From contig NZ_CP031030.1 of assembly GCF_003711225.1 (NCBI RefSeq), positions 6,499,501-6,563,500 of the forward strand: 64,000 bases of DNA. Reading direction: 5' to 3'. The position numbers were made by a program, and so were the translations under genes. The notes below the pieces were generated by a model. That model did not search any database. It was not told where the DNA came from and worked only from the letters and a program-made list of their open reading frames with translations. Below are positions 17,020 to 25,506 of the stretch, one piece after another. How positions within the stretch are numbered: position 1 is the first letter of the stretch; each line of letters opens with the position of its first letter. The DNA comes from Runella sp. SP2 (lineage in GTDB: Bacteria > Bacteroidota > Bacteroidia > Cytophagales > Spirosomataceae).

Positions 17020-18651
17020 ATGGCTACTGGATTTTTTAATGTACCAGCCCCTAAAAATGAACCTGTAAAATCGTATGCCCCCAATTCGCCCGAAAAAGCG
17101 GCTTTGAAAGCGGCTTTGGCGGAAGCACGGAGCAAACAAATTGATATTCCGATGTACATTGGAAGTGAGGAAATTATGACGGATGAAAAATACGCCGTAA
17201 CTCCCCCTCACGACCACCAACACGTGTTAGGGTATTATTCGTTGGGTGATGCGTCGCACGTGCAAAAGGCAATTGAGGCCGCTTTGGGCGCGCGCGAAAG
17301 ATGGGCAAACTTGAGCTGGGAACACCGTGCCAGTATTTTCCTAAAAGCAGCCGATTTGTTGGCAGGCCCATACCGCGCGGAAATCAACGCGGCAACCATG
17401 CTTGGACAATCAAAAAATGCGTACCAAGCCGAGATTGACGCGGCCTGCGAAATGATTGATTTTCTACGCTTTAACGTTTACTACGCTTCTCAAATTTACA
17501 AAGAACAACCGCAGTCGTCGGATGGTATCTGGAACCGCCTTGAGCACCGTCCGCTCGAAGGTTTTGTGTTTGCACTGACTCCGTTCAACTTTACGGCAAT
17601 TGCTGGAAATTTACCTACGTCAGCCGCTTTGATGGGCAACGTGTGCGTGTGGAAACCTGCCTTGACGCAAGTGTATGCGGCTAACGTCTTGATGAAAGTA
17701 TTCAAAGAGGCAGGTCTCCCCGACGGCGTCATCAACCTCATTTACGTGGATGGTCCCGTGGCGGGCGATGTGATTTTTAGTCACCCCGACTTTGCAGGAA
17801 TCCACTTTACGGGAAGTACAAAAGTATTTCAGCACATTTGGAAAACCATTGGCGAAAACCTTCCGCGTTATAAATCGTTTCCAAGAATTGTGGGCGAAAC
17901 GGGAGGAAAAGACTTTGTGGTAGCGCATTCGTCGGCCGATGCCAAAGCGGTAGCAGTAGGATTGGTGCGCGGAGCTTTTGAATACCAAGGCCAAAAATGT
18001 TCGGCTGCGTCGCGGGCGTATTTGCCTTCAAATCTGTGGGATAGCATCAAAAACTACATGGTGGAAGACCTTGCCACGATAAAAATGGGTGGAACCGAAG
18101 ATTTCTCCAATTTTGTGAATGCGGTGATTGACGAAAAATCGTTTGATAAAATTGCTACTTACATTGCCAACGCCAAAAACGACCCTCGGGTAACGGTCGT
18201 TACGGGTGGGAATTGTGATAAATCGAAGGGGTATTTTGTCGAACCCACGGTACTTCTAACCACTGACCCGAATTACACGACGATGTGTGAAGAAATCTTT
18301 GGCCCTGTGTTGACGATTTATGTCTATGAGCCAGAGAAATTTGAAGAGACATTGGCCTTGGTAGATGCGACGTCGCCGTACGCGTTGACGGGTTCGATTT
18401 TTGCCCAAGACCGCTATGCGATTGAGTTTGCCAGCAAGAAATTGGTGAATGCCGCAGGTAATTTTTACATCAATGATAAGCCAACGGGTGCCGTAGTGGG
18501 GCAACAGCCGTTTGGGGGAGCGAGAGCATCAGGCACCAACGACAAAGCAGGCTCTATCCTCAACTTGTTGCGTTGGGTATCGCCTCGTACGATTAAAGAA
18601 ACGTTTGTCTCGCCTATCGACTACCGCTATCCTTTCTTAGGAGAAGCTTAA
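17020..18651 (+). CDS. pruA: L-glutamate gamma-semialdehyde (1-pyrroline-5-carboxylate) dehydrogenase
   Basis: This 543-residue aldehyde dehydrogenase oxidises glutamate semialdehyde, the product of proline dehydrogenase, to glutamate with NAD+. The catalytic Glu293 lies in GETGGKD and the catalytic Cys327 in GQKCSAASR. The family-specific N-terminus and FTGSTKVFQHIW identify the stand-alone P5C dehydrogenase type of about 540 residues rather than the bifunctional PutA. No proline dehydrogenase gene is adjacent. It ends before a group of inverted repeats that may serve as a terminator. Confidence 0.93.
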   Translation: MATGFFNVPAPKNEPVKSYAPNSPEKAALKAALAEARSKQIDIPMYIGSEEIMTDEKYAVTPPHDHQHVLGYYSLGDASHVQKAIEAALGARERWANLSWEHRASIFLKAADLLAGPYRAEINAATMLGQSKNAYQAEIDAACEMIDFLRFNVYYASQIYKEQPQSSDGIWNRLEHRPLEGFVFALTPFNFTAIAGNLPTSAALMGNVCVWKPALTQVYAANVLMKVFKEAGLPDGVINLIYVDGPVAGDVIFSHPDFAGIHFTGSTKVFQHIWKTIGENLPRYKSFPRIVGETGGKDFVVAHSSADAKAVAVGLVRGAFEYQGQKCSAASRAYLPSNLWDSIKNYMVEDLATIKMGGTEDFSNFVNAVIDEKSFDKIATYIANAKNDPRVTVVTGGNCDKSKGYFVEPTVLLTTDPNYTTMCEEIFGPVLTIYVYEPEKFEETLALVDATSPYALTGSIFAQDRYAIEFASKKLVNAAGNFYINDKPTGAVVGQQPFGGARASGTNDKAGSILNLLRWVSPRTIKETFVSPIDYRYPFLGEA

Positions 18652-18663
18652 AAATAAGTGCTC

Positions 18664-18750
18664 GGGGTTGCTAAATATGTGCCTGGGGTTGCTCACAACC
18701 CCAGGCTGCGAGGGTCGGGTTGTGAGCAACCCGCCCACACTACCCGACCC
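18664..18750. repeat. Nested inverted repeats of the GGGTTGCTCACAACCC family
   Basis: Contains a 10-bp stem with CTCA loop (CCTGGGGTTG at 18682-18691 with 18696-18705), a second stem (18716-18722 with 18727-18733) in the opposite orientation, and GGGTCGGGT (18712-18720) complementary to 18742-18750. It lies between convergent genes and shares its core with 902-1010 and 40363-40378. Confidence 0.85.
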
Positions 18751-18757
18751 ACGATAT

Positions 18758-19045
18758 TTAGTCCATTTTCTTCTCTTTGAGCAGTTTCTCGTACTCTCGC
18801 TCGGTCGCTTTTTTAGTATCGAAGGCAAAGTAGGCGACGATGCCATGAATGGCTAGTCCAAATCCCCACGATAGCCACAAGCCTATGGGAAGTTTGCCAT
18901 CAGAAAATAAACAAAGCGCCGAAATAAAAGAGTTAACAAGAAGGTAAACAAAAGCGTGCGTTTGAAAACCTACCCGACGGCGAGCAGCTTTCATCAAAAA
19001 TTCATCGTAGTTGTTTTGATTGGCAGAAGTCATGTTAGTGTTCAT
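18758..19045 (-). CDS. 2TM domain-containing small membrane protein
   Basis: This 95-residue protein has two membrane helices (FVYLLVNSFISALCLF and WLSWGFGLAIHGIVAYFAF) flanked by charged ends, matching the 2TM domain common in Bacteroidota, often found fused to or near LytS-type kinases. The RRRVGFQTHAFVY lead-in and the AxEREYEKLLKE tail are typical. A start at Met5 is also possible. The function is unknown. Confidence 0.8.
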   Translation of the reverse strand: MNTNMTSANQNNYDEFLMKAARRRVGFQTHAFVYLLVNSFISALCLFSDGKLPIGLWLSWGFGLAIHGIVAYFAFDTKKATEREYEKLLKEKKMD

Positions 19046-19245
19046 GGTCGTAAGGATGTTTATAGTTTAGATTATTGAACGAGTTTGTGTTTTCTGGCTG
19101 TTTTGATGATTCAAAGGTAGAGCACAAAGAACAACTCTCTAGCCCTTTCCCGACGAAGTGTAGGTTTGGGCAGATGGAGTTTTTTGTTGAATAGATGAAG
19201 GAAACTTCTTTGTAAGAAATTGTATTTTTGTTAAAAAAATAAACT

Positions 19246-19506
19246 ATGGTACAAGCATCCAACCCGCGCAAATTAACTAATGGGCAAGCAATGTTGCTTC
19301 AATTATTCGAAAGAGACTTGCCAGAGGAAGAATTAGTAAATGTACGAAATGTACTCACTCAGTATTTTTTTCAAAAGGCTGAACAAGAAGCTGATAAGGC
19401 TATGAAAGCCAAAGGGAAAACAATCGCTCAGCTCGATGAAGAAATCCGTGAGTTAAATGAAAAAAGCCGTACTGATGCGCTTAAAAACCTGAGAAATAAA
19501 TCATGA
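19246..19506 (+). CDS. Antitoxin-like protein of a PIN toxin-antitoxin pair
   Basis: This is a small charged protein of 86 residues with a predicted coiled C-terminal helix (IAQLDEEIRELNEKSR). The stop codon overlaps the start of the PIN-domain gene as ATGA, the usual arrangement for an antitoxin upstream of its toxin. It shows no known DNA-binding motif, so the assignment rests on position, size and overlap. Confidence 0.65.
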   Translation: MVQASNPRKLTNGQAMLLQLFERDLPEEELVNVRNVLTQYFFQKAEQEADKAMKAKGKTIAQLDEEIRELNEKSRTDALKNLRNKS

Positions 19507-19919
19507 AAGTGGTTGTAGATACGAATGGTTTTTTGGCAGCAGTACCCTCTAAAGGACGTAATAAATGGCTTTACCACGCTTTTATGTCAGAGAAGTTTAT
19601 TTGGGTTTTAAGTAATGAAATTATTGAAGAATATACCGAGCAGGTGGGTGAGAAGTTTAGTAGTATTACCGCAGATTTTGTTATGAGCTCACTTTTAACT
19701 TCTGCGAATCATTTACGATATGAACCCTCTTATAAATGGCAATTAGTCGAACAAGACCCCGACGACAACAAGTTTGTAGATTGTGCCATCGGGGTAAATG
19801 CTGATTATCTCGTTTCAGATGATAGACACATACGTAATCTTCTGAAAGTAAAAGATTTATTTCCGCCTGTTCCTATTGTATCATTCAAAGAATTTAAACG
19901 AATCTTAAAATTGATCTAG
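19503..19919 (+). CDS. PIN-domain RNase, putative toxin
   Basis: This 138-residue protein of the 'putative toxin-antitoxin system toxin component, PIN family' group starts VVVDTNGFLAA, with the first metal-binding Asp in VDTN, has a conserved Glu in SNEIIEEY, and shows the acidic block DPDDNKFVDCAIGVNADYLVSDD that completes the metal site. PIN toxins cut RNA (tRNA, rRNA or mRNA) in a Mg2+-dependent way. The overlap with the upstream gene implies translational coupling. Confidence 0.8.
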   Translation: MKVVVDTNGFLAAVPSKGRNKWLYHAFMSEKFIWVLSNEIIEEYTEQVGEKFSSITADFVMSSLLTSANHLRYEPSYKWQLVEQDPDDNKFVDCAIGVNADYLVSDDRHIRNLLKVKDLFPPVPIVSFKEFKRILKLI

Positions 19920-19936
19920 GTAAGGCTACTCAGTTC

Positions 19937-22390
19937 CTAAAACTTCAACCCCAAACTCACTAAGAAGTTGCGTCCAGCTTGTGGATAATAGAAATTCTCA
20001 GTGTTAGTTTGCCCGCCATAGACGTAGCTATAGGTGTAGCCGTTTGATTCGTACAATTCATTTAAAACGTTGTTGGCCAACGCACTTACCGTGATTTCGT
20101 TCAACCACTTGGGTTTGATACGATACACCAAACGTAAATCGTTGGTAAAATATGCTTCCAATCGACGAGCCTCGTTAGAGGTGTTGTCGAGGTATTGCTT
20201 GCCTACGTATTTGCTCAACAAAGCCAATTCAAGATTTTTAGCAGGTGTAAAGACCAACTGACTTCCTACCACGACGTTGGGCGAAAAAGCAATGGTTGAG
20301 TTGCCATGATTCGTTATTTGGTAGCCGCCGTTTTCGTCGTCGTAGTTGATGACGTATTCGGTGAAATTCTTGATTTTGTTGCGGCTAAATGTCGCGTTTA
20401 CGTTCCATTTCCACTGCTTGTGAAGCTGGGCACCTGCCTCAATTTCAATCCCTGCGCGGAAACTTTCGGGAACGTTGATTTTGATGGGATTCCCGACGTC
20501 GTTCAATTGCCCCGAAACCACCAATTGGTTCTTGTAATTCATATAGTAACCTCCAATCGAAGCCGCTACCCGACCTTTCTGAAAACGATAGCCTAGTTCC
20601 AAATCCTGCAACATTTCAGGCTTGGGCTGGATTTGTTGCGTTGATTCCGTAAAGTCATCGCGATTGGGTTCGCGGTGGGCAATGCTGAAAGAAGCAAAAG
20701 CCGTACTGCTTTCCGATACTTGGTACGTCAAACCCGCTTTAGGGTTAAAGAAGTTGTAATTAACGTCGTGATTTTGCTGGCGACGCTGGTTATCGTCTCC
20801 TTTTACAAAATAGCCAATGGTGCGTAATTGGGCATCGCCAAACACGTTGAGCTTGTCGGTAAGTTGGTAATATACTTTTCCGTACAAGTTAAAGTCCGTT
20901 TTTAGCCCGACGTTTTCGTAATAGCGGTGACGGATGGCGCTGTTACTGGCGTAACGAGCCCAAATAACTTCGCCAAAGTGATCTCCGTCGTATTGGTTCC
21001 AACCTCCACCAATGTTGGCGGTGAGCTTTTTAAAACTGTTGTAATCCAACGAAAAGGTCGTTCCGTAAAATGAGTTATCCAACCAACGACGACGTACCAA
21101 ATCGCTCCGACTAATGGTTTGACTTCCTACCACTACGTCGGGCAATTTATAGTTGACTAGTCGGTCGTTGTCGCGGAATTGCTCATAAAAACCACGTCCT
21201 TTCACCATAAAACCATTGAGGTTAAATGTCCAGTTTTTAGAAAGTGTATGCGACGAAATCAGTTGATAGTGATCTTGTTGGTAGTTGTCCACTTGGTTGT
21301 CGTAGAGGTACAAATTGTACGTACGGCTGTTGGAATTAAGCAAATTTTGGGCGTCACGCTCGTTGAGGCCGTTGCGGTCAATGTAGGCCAAAATCCCTTC
21401 ACGGTCGCCTTTGAGGCGGGCTTCAGGAGTTCCTTCCCATGCTTGGTAGGTGATTTCTCGCCCTGAAAAAACATTGAGACGGACAGAGCTCTTTTTACCA
21501 AAATAAGCCCCTGACAAGTAAAACGATTTCAAGTCGGATTTGGCGCGGTCGATAAAACCATCGGAGGTGATTTTCGACAAACGAGCATCTACCGTAAAGT
21601 GGTTGTTGATAAGACCCGTTCCTGCCAATACGGTGTGCTTGAAGGTGTTAAATGAACCCGCCGAGTTGTTGATTTCGGCGTAGGCTTCTTTTCTAAATTC
21701 GTTGGTATTGACGTTGACGGTGGCTCCGAAGGCCGCCGCTCCGTTGGTGGATGTTCCGACGCCTCGCTGGATTTGTACGCTACTTACCGACGAGCCAAAG
21801 TCGGGCATATTAACCCAAAAAGTTCCTTGACTTTCGGCGTCATTGTACGGAATTCCGTTGATAGTCACGTTGATACGCGTCGCATCCGTTCCTCTGATGC
21901 GCATTCCTGTGTAGCCCACTCCCGCACCCGCATCGGAAGTAGTGACAAGCGACGGCGTAAAGTTGAGCAAAATAGGCAGGTCTTGCCCGAGGTTTTGTTT
22001 GCTGAGTTCAAGTTTGTCAACATTCGTAAAAGCCACGGCTGATTTCGCGTTGGCACGAGTCGCACTGATGACGACTTCGTCGGCGTTGAAAGTGCTACGT
22101 TGAAGTTTAATTACTTTGTCAACGTCCTGCACTTTGATAAAACTAGCTTCATAGCCAACGTATGAAACCTCCAGTAAATCAGTGTCTTTAGGTAAATCTT
22201 TGAGAGAGAACTCGCCTTTTTCGTTGGTTGCTGTTCCTCGAAAGCTCCCTGCCCGAACTGTAGCTCCTGGCAAAGGTTTTCCGTCTTCCGCGTCAACGAT
22301 TTTGCCCGAAACGCTAAGTTGGGCGAGTGCAGGCACGCATAGCAACACTCCCGTTGCTAGGGCCAAAAACCAAGATGTAAATTTTCGCAT
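19937..22390 (-). CDS. TonB-dependent outer-membrane receptor, predicted thiamine transporter
   Basis: This 817-residue protein has a signal peptide, a carboxypeptidase-regulatory-like beta-sandwich (VSGKIVDAEDGKPLPGATV at about 27-110), a plug domain (LPILLNFTPSLVTTSDAGAGVGYTGMRIRGTDATRINVTINGIPYND) and a long beta-barrel ending in an aromatic C-terminus (LVSLGLKF). A TPP riboswitch lies directly in front of the start codon, so the likely substrate is thiamine, its phosphates or a precursor. TPP-controlled TonB receptors are known in Bacteroidota. Import needs TonB/ExbB/ExbD; an ExbB/ExbD pair is at 25-26 kb. No other thiamine gene is in the window. Confidence 0.9.
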   Translation of the reverse strand: MRKFTSWFLALATGVLLCVPALAQLSVSGKIVDAEDGKPLPGATVRAGSFRGTATNEKGEFSLKDLPKDTDLLEVSYVGYEASFIKVQDVDKVIKLQRSTFNADEVVISATRANAKSAVAFTNVDKLELSKQNLGQDLPILLNFTPSLVTTSDAGAGVGYTGMRIRGTDATRINVTINGIPYNDAESQGTFWVNMPDFGSSVSSVQIQRGVGTSTNGAAAFGATVNVNTNEFRKEAYAEINNSAGSFNTFKHTVLAGTGLINNHFTVDARLSKITSDGFIDRAKSDLKSFYLSGAYFGKKSSVRLNVFSGREITYQAWEGTPEARLKGDREGILAYIDRNGLNERDAQNLLNSNSRTYNLYLYDNQVDNYQQDHYQLISSHTLSKNWTFNLNGFMVKGRGFYEQFRDNDRLVNYKLPDVVVGSQTISRSDLVRRRWLDNSFYGTTFSLDYNSFKKLTANIGGGWNQYDGDHFGEVIWARYASNSAIRHRYYENVGLKTDFNLYGKVYYQLTDKLNVFGDAQLRTIGYFVKGDDNQRRQQNHDVNYNFFNPKAGLTYQVSESSTAFASFSIAHREPNRDDFTESTQQIQPKPEMLQDLELGYRFQKGRVAASIGGYYMNYKNQLVVSGQLNDVGNPIKINVPESFRAGIEIEAGAQLHKQWKWNVNATFSRNKIKNFTEYVINYDDENGGYQITNHGNSTIAFSPNVVVGSQLVFTPAKNLELALLSKYVGKQYLDNTSNEARRLEAYFTNDLRLVYRIKPKWLNEITVSALANNVLNELYESNGYTYSYVYGGQTNTENFYYPQAGRNFLVSLGLKF

Positions 22391-22472
22391 TGTAACTTCC
22401 CTCCGCTGGCATTACCCAGATCAGGTTTTAGGGTATGATCTCAGCCCGTTATTTTGGGGCACCCCTTTTTGA
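22391..22472 (-). promoter_or_regulatory. TPP (thiamine pyrophosphate) riboswitch
   Basis: Read on the minus strand, the conserved THI-element blocks come in order: GGGGTGCCCC, GGGCTGAGAT with ACCC, then ACCTGATCTGGGTAATGCC and AGCGGAGGGA. The aptamer ends within about 8 nt of the ATG at 22390, so the expression platform probably overlaps the ribosome site and acts on translation initiation. Binding of TPP would switch the receptor off. Confidence 0.95.
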
Positions 22473-22477
22473 GATAT

Positions 22478-22493
22478 GCTTTTGCGCAAAAGC
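22478..22493. promoter_or_regulatory. Perfect 16-nt palindrome GCTTTTGCGCAAAAGC near the transcription start
   Basis: It lies between the -7 box and the TPP aptamer, close to the expected start of the transcript. It shares the TTTTGCGCAAAA core with 8839-8850. It could be a short hairpin at the RNA 5' end or an operator. Confidence 0.4.
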
Positions 22494-22497
22494 AACG

Positions 22498-22530
22498 CAA
22501 AGGTAAGCGCATAACTTAGAAAAATGCAAA
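22498..22530 (-). promoter_or_regulatory. Bacteroidota-type promoter of the TPP-riboswitch transcript
   Basis: On the minus strand TTTG (22527-22530), a 21-nt spacer, then TACCTTTG (22498-22505): a full match to TTTG-N19-21-TAnnTTTG. It places the start of transcription about 20 nt before the aptamer. Confidence 0.7.
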
Positions 22531-22538
22531 TATGTGCG

Positions 22539-23135
22539 CTATTTTGCTTTCCGACGTAGCCATTTTTGTTGGATTTTGTACGTCAGCCATGCACTTGCCG
22601 CTCCCGTCACTGCGCCCGCCAACACATCACTGGGGTAGTGAAGCCCCAATCTCATGCGCGAATACCCCACGGCACTGGCCCAAGCGTAGGCAGGAACCGC
22701 TACGTACCATTTTGGGTAATGTAAAGTCAGGGTAGTAGCGGCGTTGAAAGCCGTCGTAGCGTGCCCCGAGGGGAACGAATAGTTGATGTCTTCTTCTGGA
22801 ATGCGCGCGGTAAATCGTTGAGGTTCAGCAACGAATGGTCGTTCTCGCAATACAATTCGTTTGGTGATTTGGGTGATAGAACTGGCCACGACAAAACTCC
22901 CCAATGCGTGCCAGCCGTGTTGTTGTAAGGTTTTGTTTTTGGTGGCAAAACCCGAGGCTAAATAAACCACAGGAAGGCCAATTCCGATGGGCGTAGTGGT
23001 AGAAGAAATGAATTTCTCAAACCGAACGTCGGCAGGCTGTGGTGAACCATATACTTGCTCCAAAAGGCGAGAATCAAGCGTTTGGGCGTGGAGCTGGGAG
23101 GCAATTAGCCAACAAAATAAAAAGAGCTTTTTCAA
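22539..23135 (-). CDS. PAP2-family phosphatase
   Basis: This 198-residue protein has a signal peptide (FCWLIASQLHAQ) and the three PAP2 phosphatase motifs: KRIVLRERP, SFPSGHAT with the catalytic His, and SRMRLGLHYPSDV with the second His and Asp. It dephosphorylates lipid phosphates such as phosphatidate or undecaprenyl pyrophosphate at the periplasmic face. It lies 37 bp after the DUF58 gene on the same strand and upstream of the riboswitch transcript, which has its own promoter. Confidence 0.9.
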   Translation of the reverse strand: MKKLFLFCWLIASQLHAQTLDSRLLEQVYGSPQPADVRFEKFISSTTTPIGIGLPVVYLASGFATKNKTLQQHGWHALGSFVVASSITQITKRIVLRERPFVAEPQRFTARIPEEDINYSFPSGHATTAFNAATTLTLHYPKWYVAVPAYAWASAVGYSRMRLGLHYPSDVLAGAVTGAASAWLTYKIQQKWLRRKAK

Positions 23136-23172
23136 CTAATGTGGTGTTTAGGAGGGACTTTCCAAGTTTAAA

Positions 23173-24042
23173 TTAGCGTTGTCGTCGGACTTTAAAGAGC
23201 TTCACCAGCGGCCCAACGTAGTCCGCCTTGGAGTCGATACCGACGTAATTGATGTCGTTTTGTCGGGAAAACTGCTCCATTTTTTGACCCAATTGCGAAA
23301 ACTCATGGCGTATCCGTTTCCGAAACCAAGGCGAAGAGGTATTCACCCACGTCGTTTTATTAGTTTCAGGGTCGCGCATGGGGATGATACCCAGAGGAGG
23401 TAAATCAGTCTCGCGTTGGTCGCGCAAGTGAATCATCACCAAATCGTGTTTACGAGCAAGGGCGCGCAAGCTGTGTTCGTAGTTAGTGTCAATAAAGTCA
23501 GAAATGAAAATGACAACACTTCGGCGTTTGAGTACGTTAAGTGTAAACAAAATGGCGTCGGCAAGGTTTGTTTTAGTAGATTGTGGTTTCAGCTTGTAAA
23601 GTTCCGTAATAAACTGATACCCGTGTTTCATGCCGTTGGAGGGTCGAATGTATTTTTCTTTTTGGTCAGAAAAACACAGTAATCCCACGTGACTAGCCTC
23701 CTGAATGGCCGACAACGCCAACACCCCGCAAATCTCTTTGGCCGTGTTGAGTTTTGACTGGGTGGCGTCGCCTACTTGCTGAGAGCCACTGACGTCGAGC
23801 AGAAAAAACACGGTTTGTTCTTTTTCCTCGCGGAAGATTTTTACAAACGTCCCGTGGCCTTTGGCCGACACGTTCCAGTCAATCGTCCGAACGTCGTCAC
23901 CGTATTGGTATTCGCGAAGGTCGGTAAATTCCAGACCAGATCCCTTAAAAACCGAACGGAAACTGCCTCGCATGTCGGCATTGACCGCTTTGCGAATCCG
24001 AATTTCGTACTGGCGAATCTTCGTTATAAATTGCTCAATCAT
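23173..24042 (-). CDS. DUF58 (von Willebrand A-like) protein
   Basis: This 289-residue protein has the DUF58 signature RGSGLEFxDLREYxxGDDVRxIDWxxSAK (seen here as GSGLEFTDLREYQYGDD and IDWNVSAKGHG) and a vWA-like domain with the MIDAS-type DVSGS motif. Such proteins usually work with a MoxR AAA+ ATPase and BatA/BatD proteins in an envelope-stress or chaperone complex. Here MoxR is not adjacent, while a batD gene lies at 34-35.5 kb. It is divergent from the DUF4296 gene. Confidence 0.9.
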   Translation of the reverse strand: MIEQFITKIRQYEIRIRKAVNADMRGSFRSVFKGSGLEFTDLREYQYGDDVRTIDWNVSAKGHGTFVKIFREEKEQTVFFLLDVSGSQQVGDATQSKLNTAKEICGVLALSAIQEASHVGLLCFSDQKEKYIRPSNGMKHGYQFITELYKLKPQSTKTNLADAILFTLNVLKRRSVVIFISDFIDTNYEHSLRALARKHDLVMIHLRDQRETDLPPLGIIPMRDPETNKTTWVNTSSPWFRKRIRHEFSQLGQKMEQFSRQNDINYVGIDSKADYVGPLVKLFKVRRQR

Positions 24043-24087
24043 TCGTAATTTTGTCGCTGTAACTGTTCAAAAATACAAAAATCGGCC

Positions 24088-24447
24088 ATGATACCACGTC
24101 TTTTGTTTTCTTTTTTACTGCTTGGAGCTTTGTTTTCTGGATGCCAAGACGAACCCCAAGTTCCCGAAGGAACGCTTTCGGAAGAGAAAATGTCACAAAT
24201 CTTGACCGATATTCACTTGTTAGAAGCACGAATTGGGCGGCTCAACATGCCTTCACTCGATTCCTCGACGGTAATTACTGAGTATTTGAAAGGCAAAATT
24301 TTTAAGAAGTACGGAATAGACTCTGTAGCGTACAATCGCAGTTATAAATTCTATTCTACCAATCCAGCCTTTATGGAGCGTATCTACGGTGAGATTGTCA
24401 AGGAGTTAGAGAAACGACAGAAAAAGAAAGATTATAAAGGAATATAA
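24088..24447 (+). CDS. DUF4296 lipoprotein
   Basis: This 119-residue lipoprotein has lipobox GALFSGC and the DUF4296 pattern (EEKMSQILTDIHLLEARIG, then KYGIDSVAYNRSYKFYSTNPAFMERIYGEIV). The family is restricted to Bacteroidota and its role is unknown. It is followed by a 13-bp palindromic hairpin. Confidence 0.85.
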   Translation: MIPRLLFSFLLLGALFSGCQDEPQVPEGTLSEEKMSQILTDIHLLEARIGRLNMPSLDSSTVITEYLKGKIFKKYGIDSVAYNRSYKFYSTNPAFMERIYGEIVKELEKRQKKKDYKGI

Positions 24448-24459
24448 CATCAGAAGTAA

Positions 24460-24490
24460 GCTTCCCGAAAGTTTCAGACTTTCGGGAAGC
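24460..24490. repeat. CCCGAAAGT palindromic hairpin
   Basis: A perfect 13-bp stem (24460-24472 with 24478-24490), loop TTCAG, lies without a T-run. It shares TCCCGAAAGT/ACTTTCGGGA with the terminator at 56375-56410, so it is a dispersed family that may also act as a terminator. Confidence 0.8.
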
Positions 24491-24524
24491 TCACATTCTA
24501 TAGACAGTTCAAGAGAGTTAGCAG

Positions 24525-25073
24525 ATGGCGCTGGAAGACGAATTGAAGAGGGCTATTGTAGCCATGCCCCAAAAAGAAAAAGACAAACTCTTGTTGCGTT
24601 TGGTGGCAAAAGATGACATGTTGGTCAAACGTTTGGAGTTTGAATTGATAGAACAAGGAGATACCGTTCAGGAACGCCGTGACGACATCAAACGACGGAT
24701 TCTGAAAGTAGCCAAAATGACCCACGATAGCCCAGGTTGGATGATGATGGACATGCGGACTTTTAGCGGGGACATAAGCCAGCATATTAAGATTACGAAA
24801 GATAAGTACGGCGAAATTGAACTGACGATTTATTTGTTGCTCACGTTTTTTGAGTATCAGTCTGAGATGTTACGTGTTCATAACAGCAAGAGTGATTCGT
24901 GTGCGGAGTACATTGCGAAGAAGGCCGACGGTTTGATGAAAAAACTGGCCAAATTTGACACGGATTATTACGTGGACTTTGAAAGAGATGTGCAGCAGCT
25001 ACTCGATTATATACACAGCCACTGCCCCCGAAACTACGCGCGAACGCTAGATATTCCGAAGCAGTGGCCGTAA
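24525..25073 (+). CDS. Conserved hypothetical protein
   Basis: This is a soluble 182-residue protein with a helical N-terminal half (ELKRAIVAMPQKEKDKLLLRLVAKDDMLVKRLEFELIEQGD), probably a heat-repeat-like or coiled bundle, and no signal peptide or membrane segment. I do not recognise a family. It is transcribed toward the ExbD/ExbB operon. Confidence 0.65.
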   Translation: MALEDELKRAIVAMPQKEKDKLLLRLVAKDDMLVKRLEFELIEQGDTVQERRDDIKRRILKVAKMTHDSPGWMMMDMRTFSGDISQHIKITKDKYGEIELTIYLLLTFFEYQSEMLRVHNSKSDSCAEYIAKKADGLMKKLAKFDTDYYVDFERDVQQLLDYIHSHCPRNYARTLDIPKQWP

Positions 25074-25091
25074 TGTTTTAAAATCCTGTAC

Positions 25092-25484
25092 TTATTTCTT
25101 AACCGCCATCACCATTTTGATGTCGAGCTTGGCACCAATGGCCAATACATCTACGAGGTCTTGCACCGAAACCGTTTGATCGACTTGCAGAATGACCGTT
25201 TTATCTTCTACACCGTTAAAAATAGTGGCAAGTTGCGTCTCAAGTTGGTCTTTGGCAACGGGTTCGCGGTCGATAAAATAGTTCTTTTCAGAATCGACTG
25301 CCACGGTGGTTTGTTTTTTCTGCATTTGTTGGGCCGCCGACGCCTTGGGCAACATGAGCTTAATGACGTTGGGGTTGACCATGGTCGAAATAATGAGGAA
25401 AAACAACATCAAGAAAAACATGATGTCGTTCAAAGAATGGGTAAATACCTCGGGGGCAAATTTACTTTTACGGCGTATTTTCAT
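25092..25484 (-). CDS. exbD: Biopolymer transport protein ExbD
   Basis: This protein has 130 residues from the ATG at 25484; the frame is open further upstream but overlaps exbB. One N-terminal membrane helix (LNDIMFFLMLFFLIISTMV) carries the conserved Asp of the ExbD/TolR proton path, and a periplasmic domain follows. With ExbB it uses the proton gradient to energise TonB, or it belongs to a Tol-type system. It is 22 bp downstream of exbB. Confidence 0.88.
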   Translation of the reverse strand: MKIRRKSKFAPEVFTHSLNDIMFFLMLFFLIISTMVNPNVIKLMLPKASAAQQMQKKQTTVAVDSEKNYFIDREPVAKDQLETQLATIFNGVEDKTVILQVDQTVSVQDLVDVLAIGAKLDIKMVMAVKK

Positions 25485-25506
25485 GATAGCAATGCGTTTG
25501 ACAAAA

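Noticed and set aside
18758-19045. Full LytS-type kinase at the 2TM gene
   Set aside because: Only the two-helix domain is present; there is no kinase domain in the frame.
19035-19271. Minus-strand 78-residue frame upstream of the 2TM gene
   Set aside because: It overlaps the starts of two better-supported genes and has no recognisable features.
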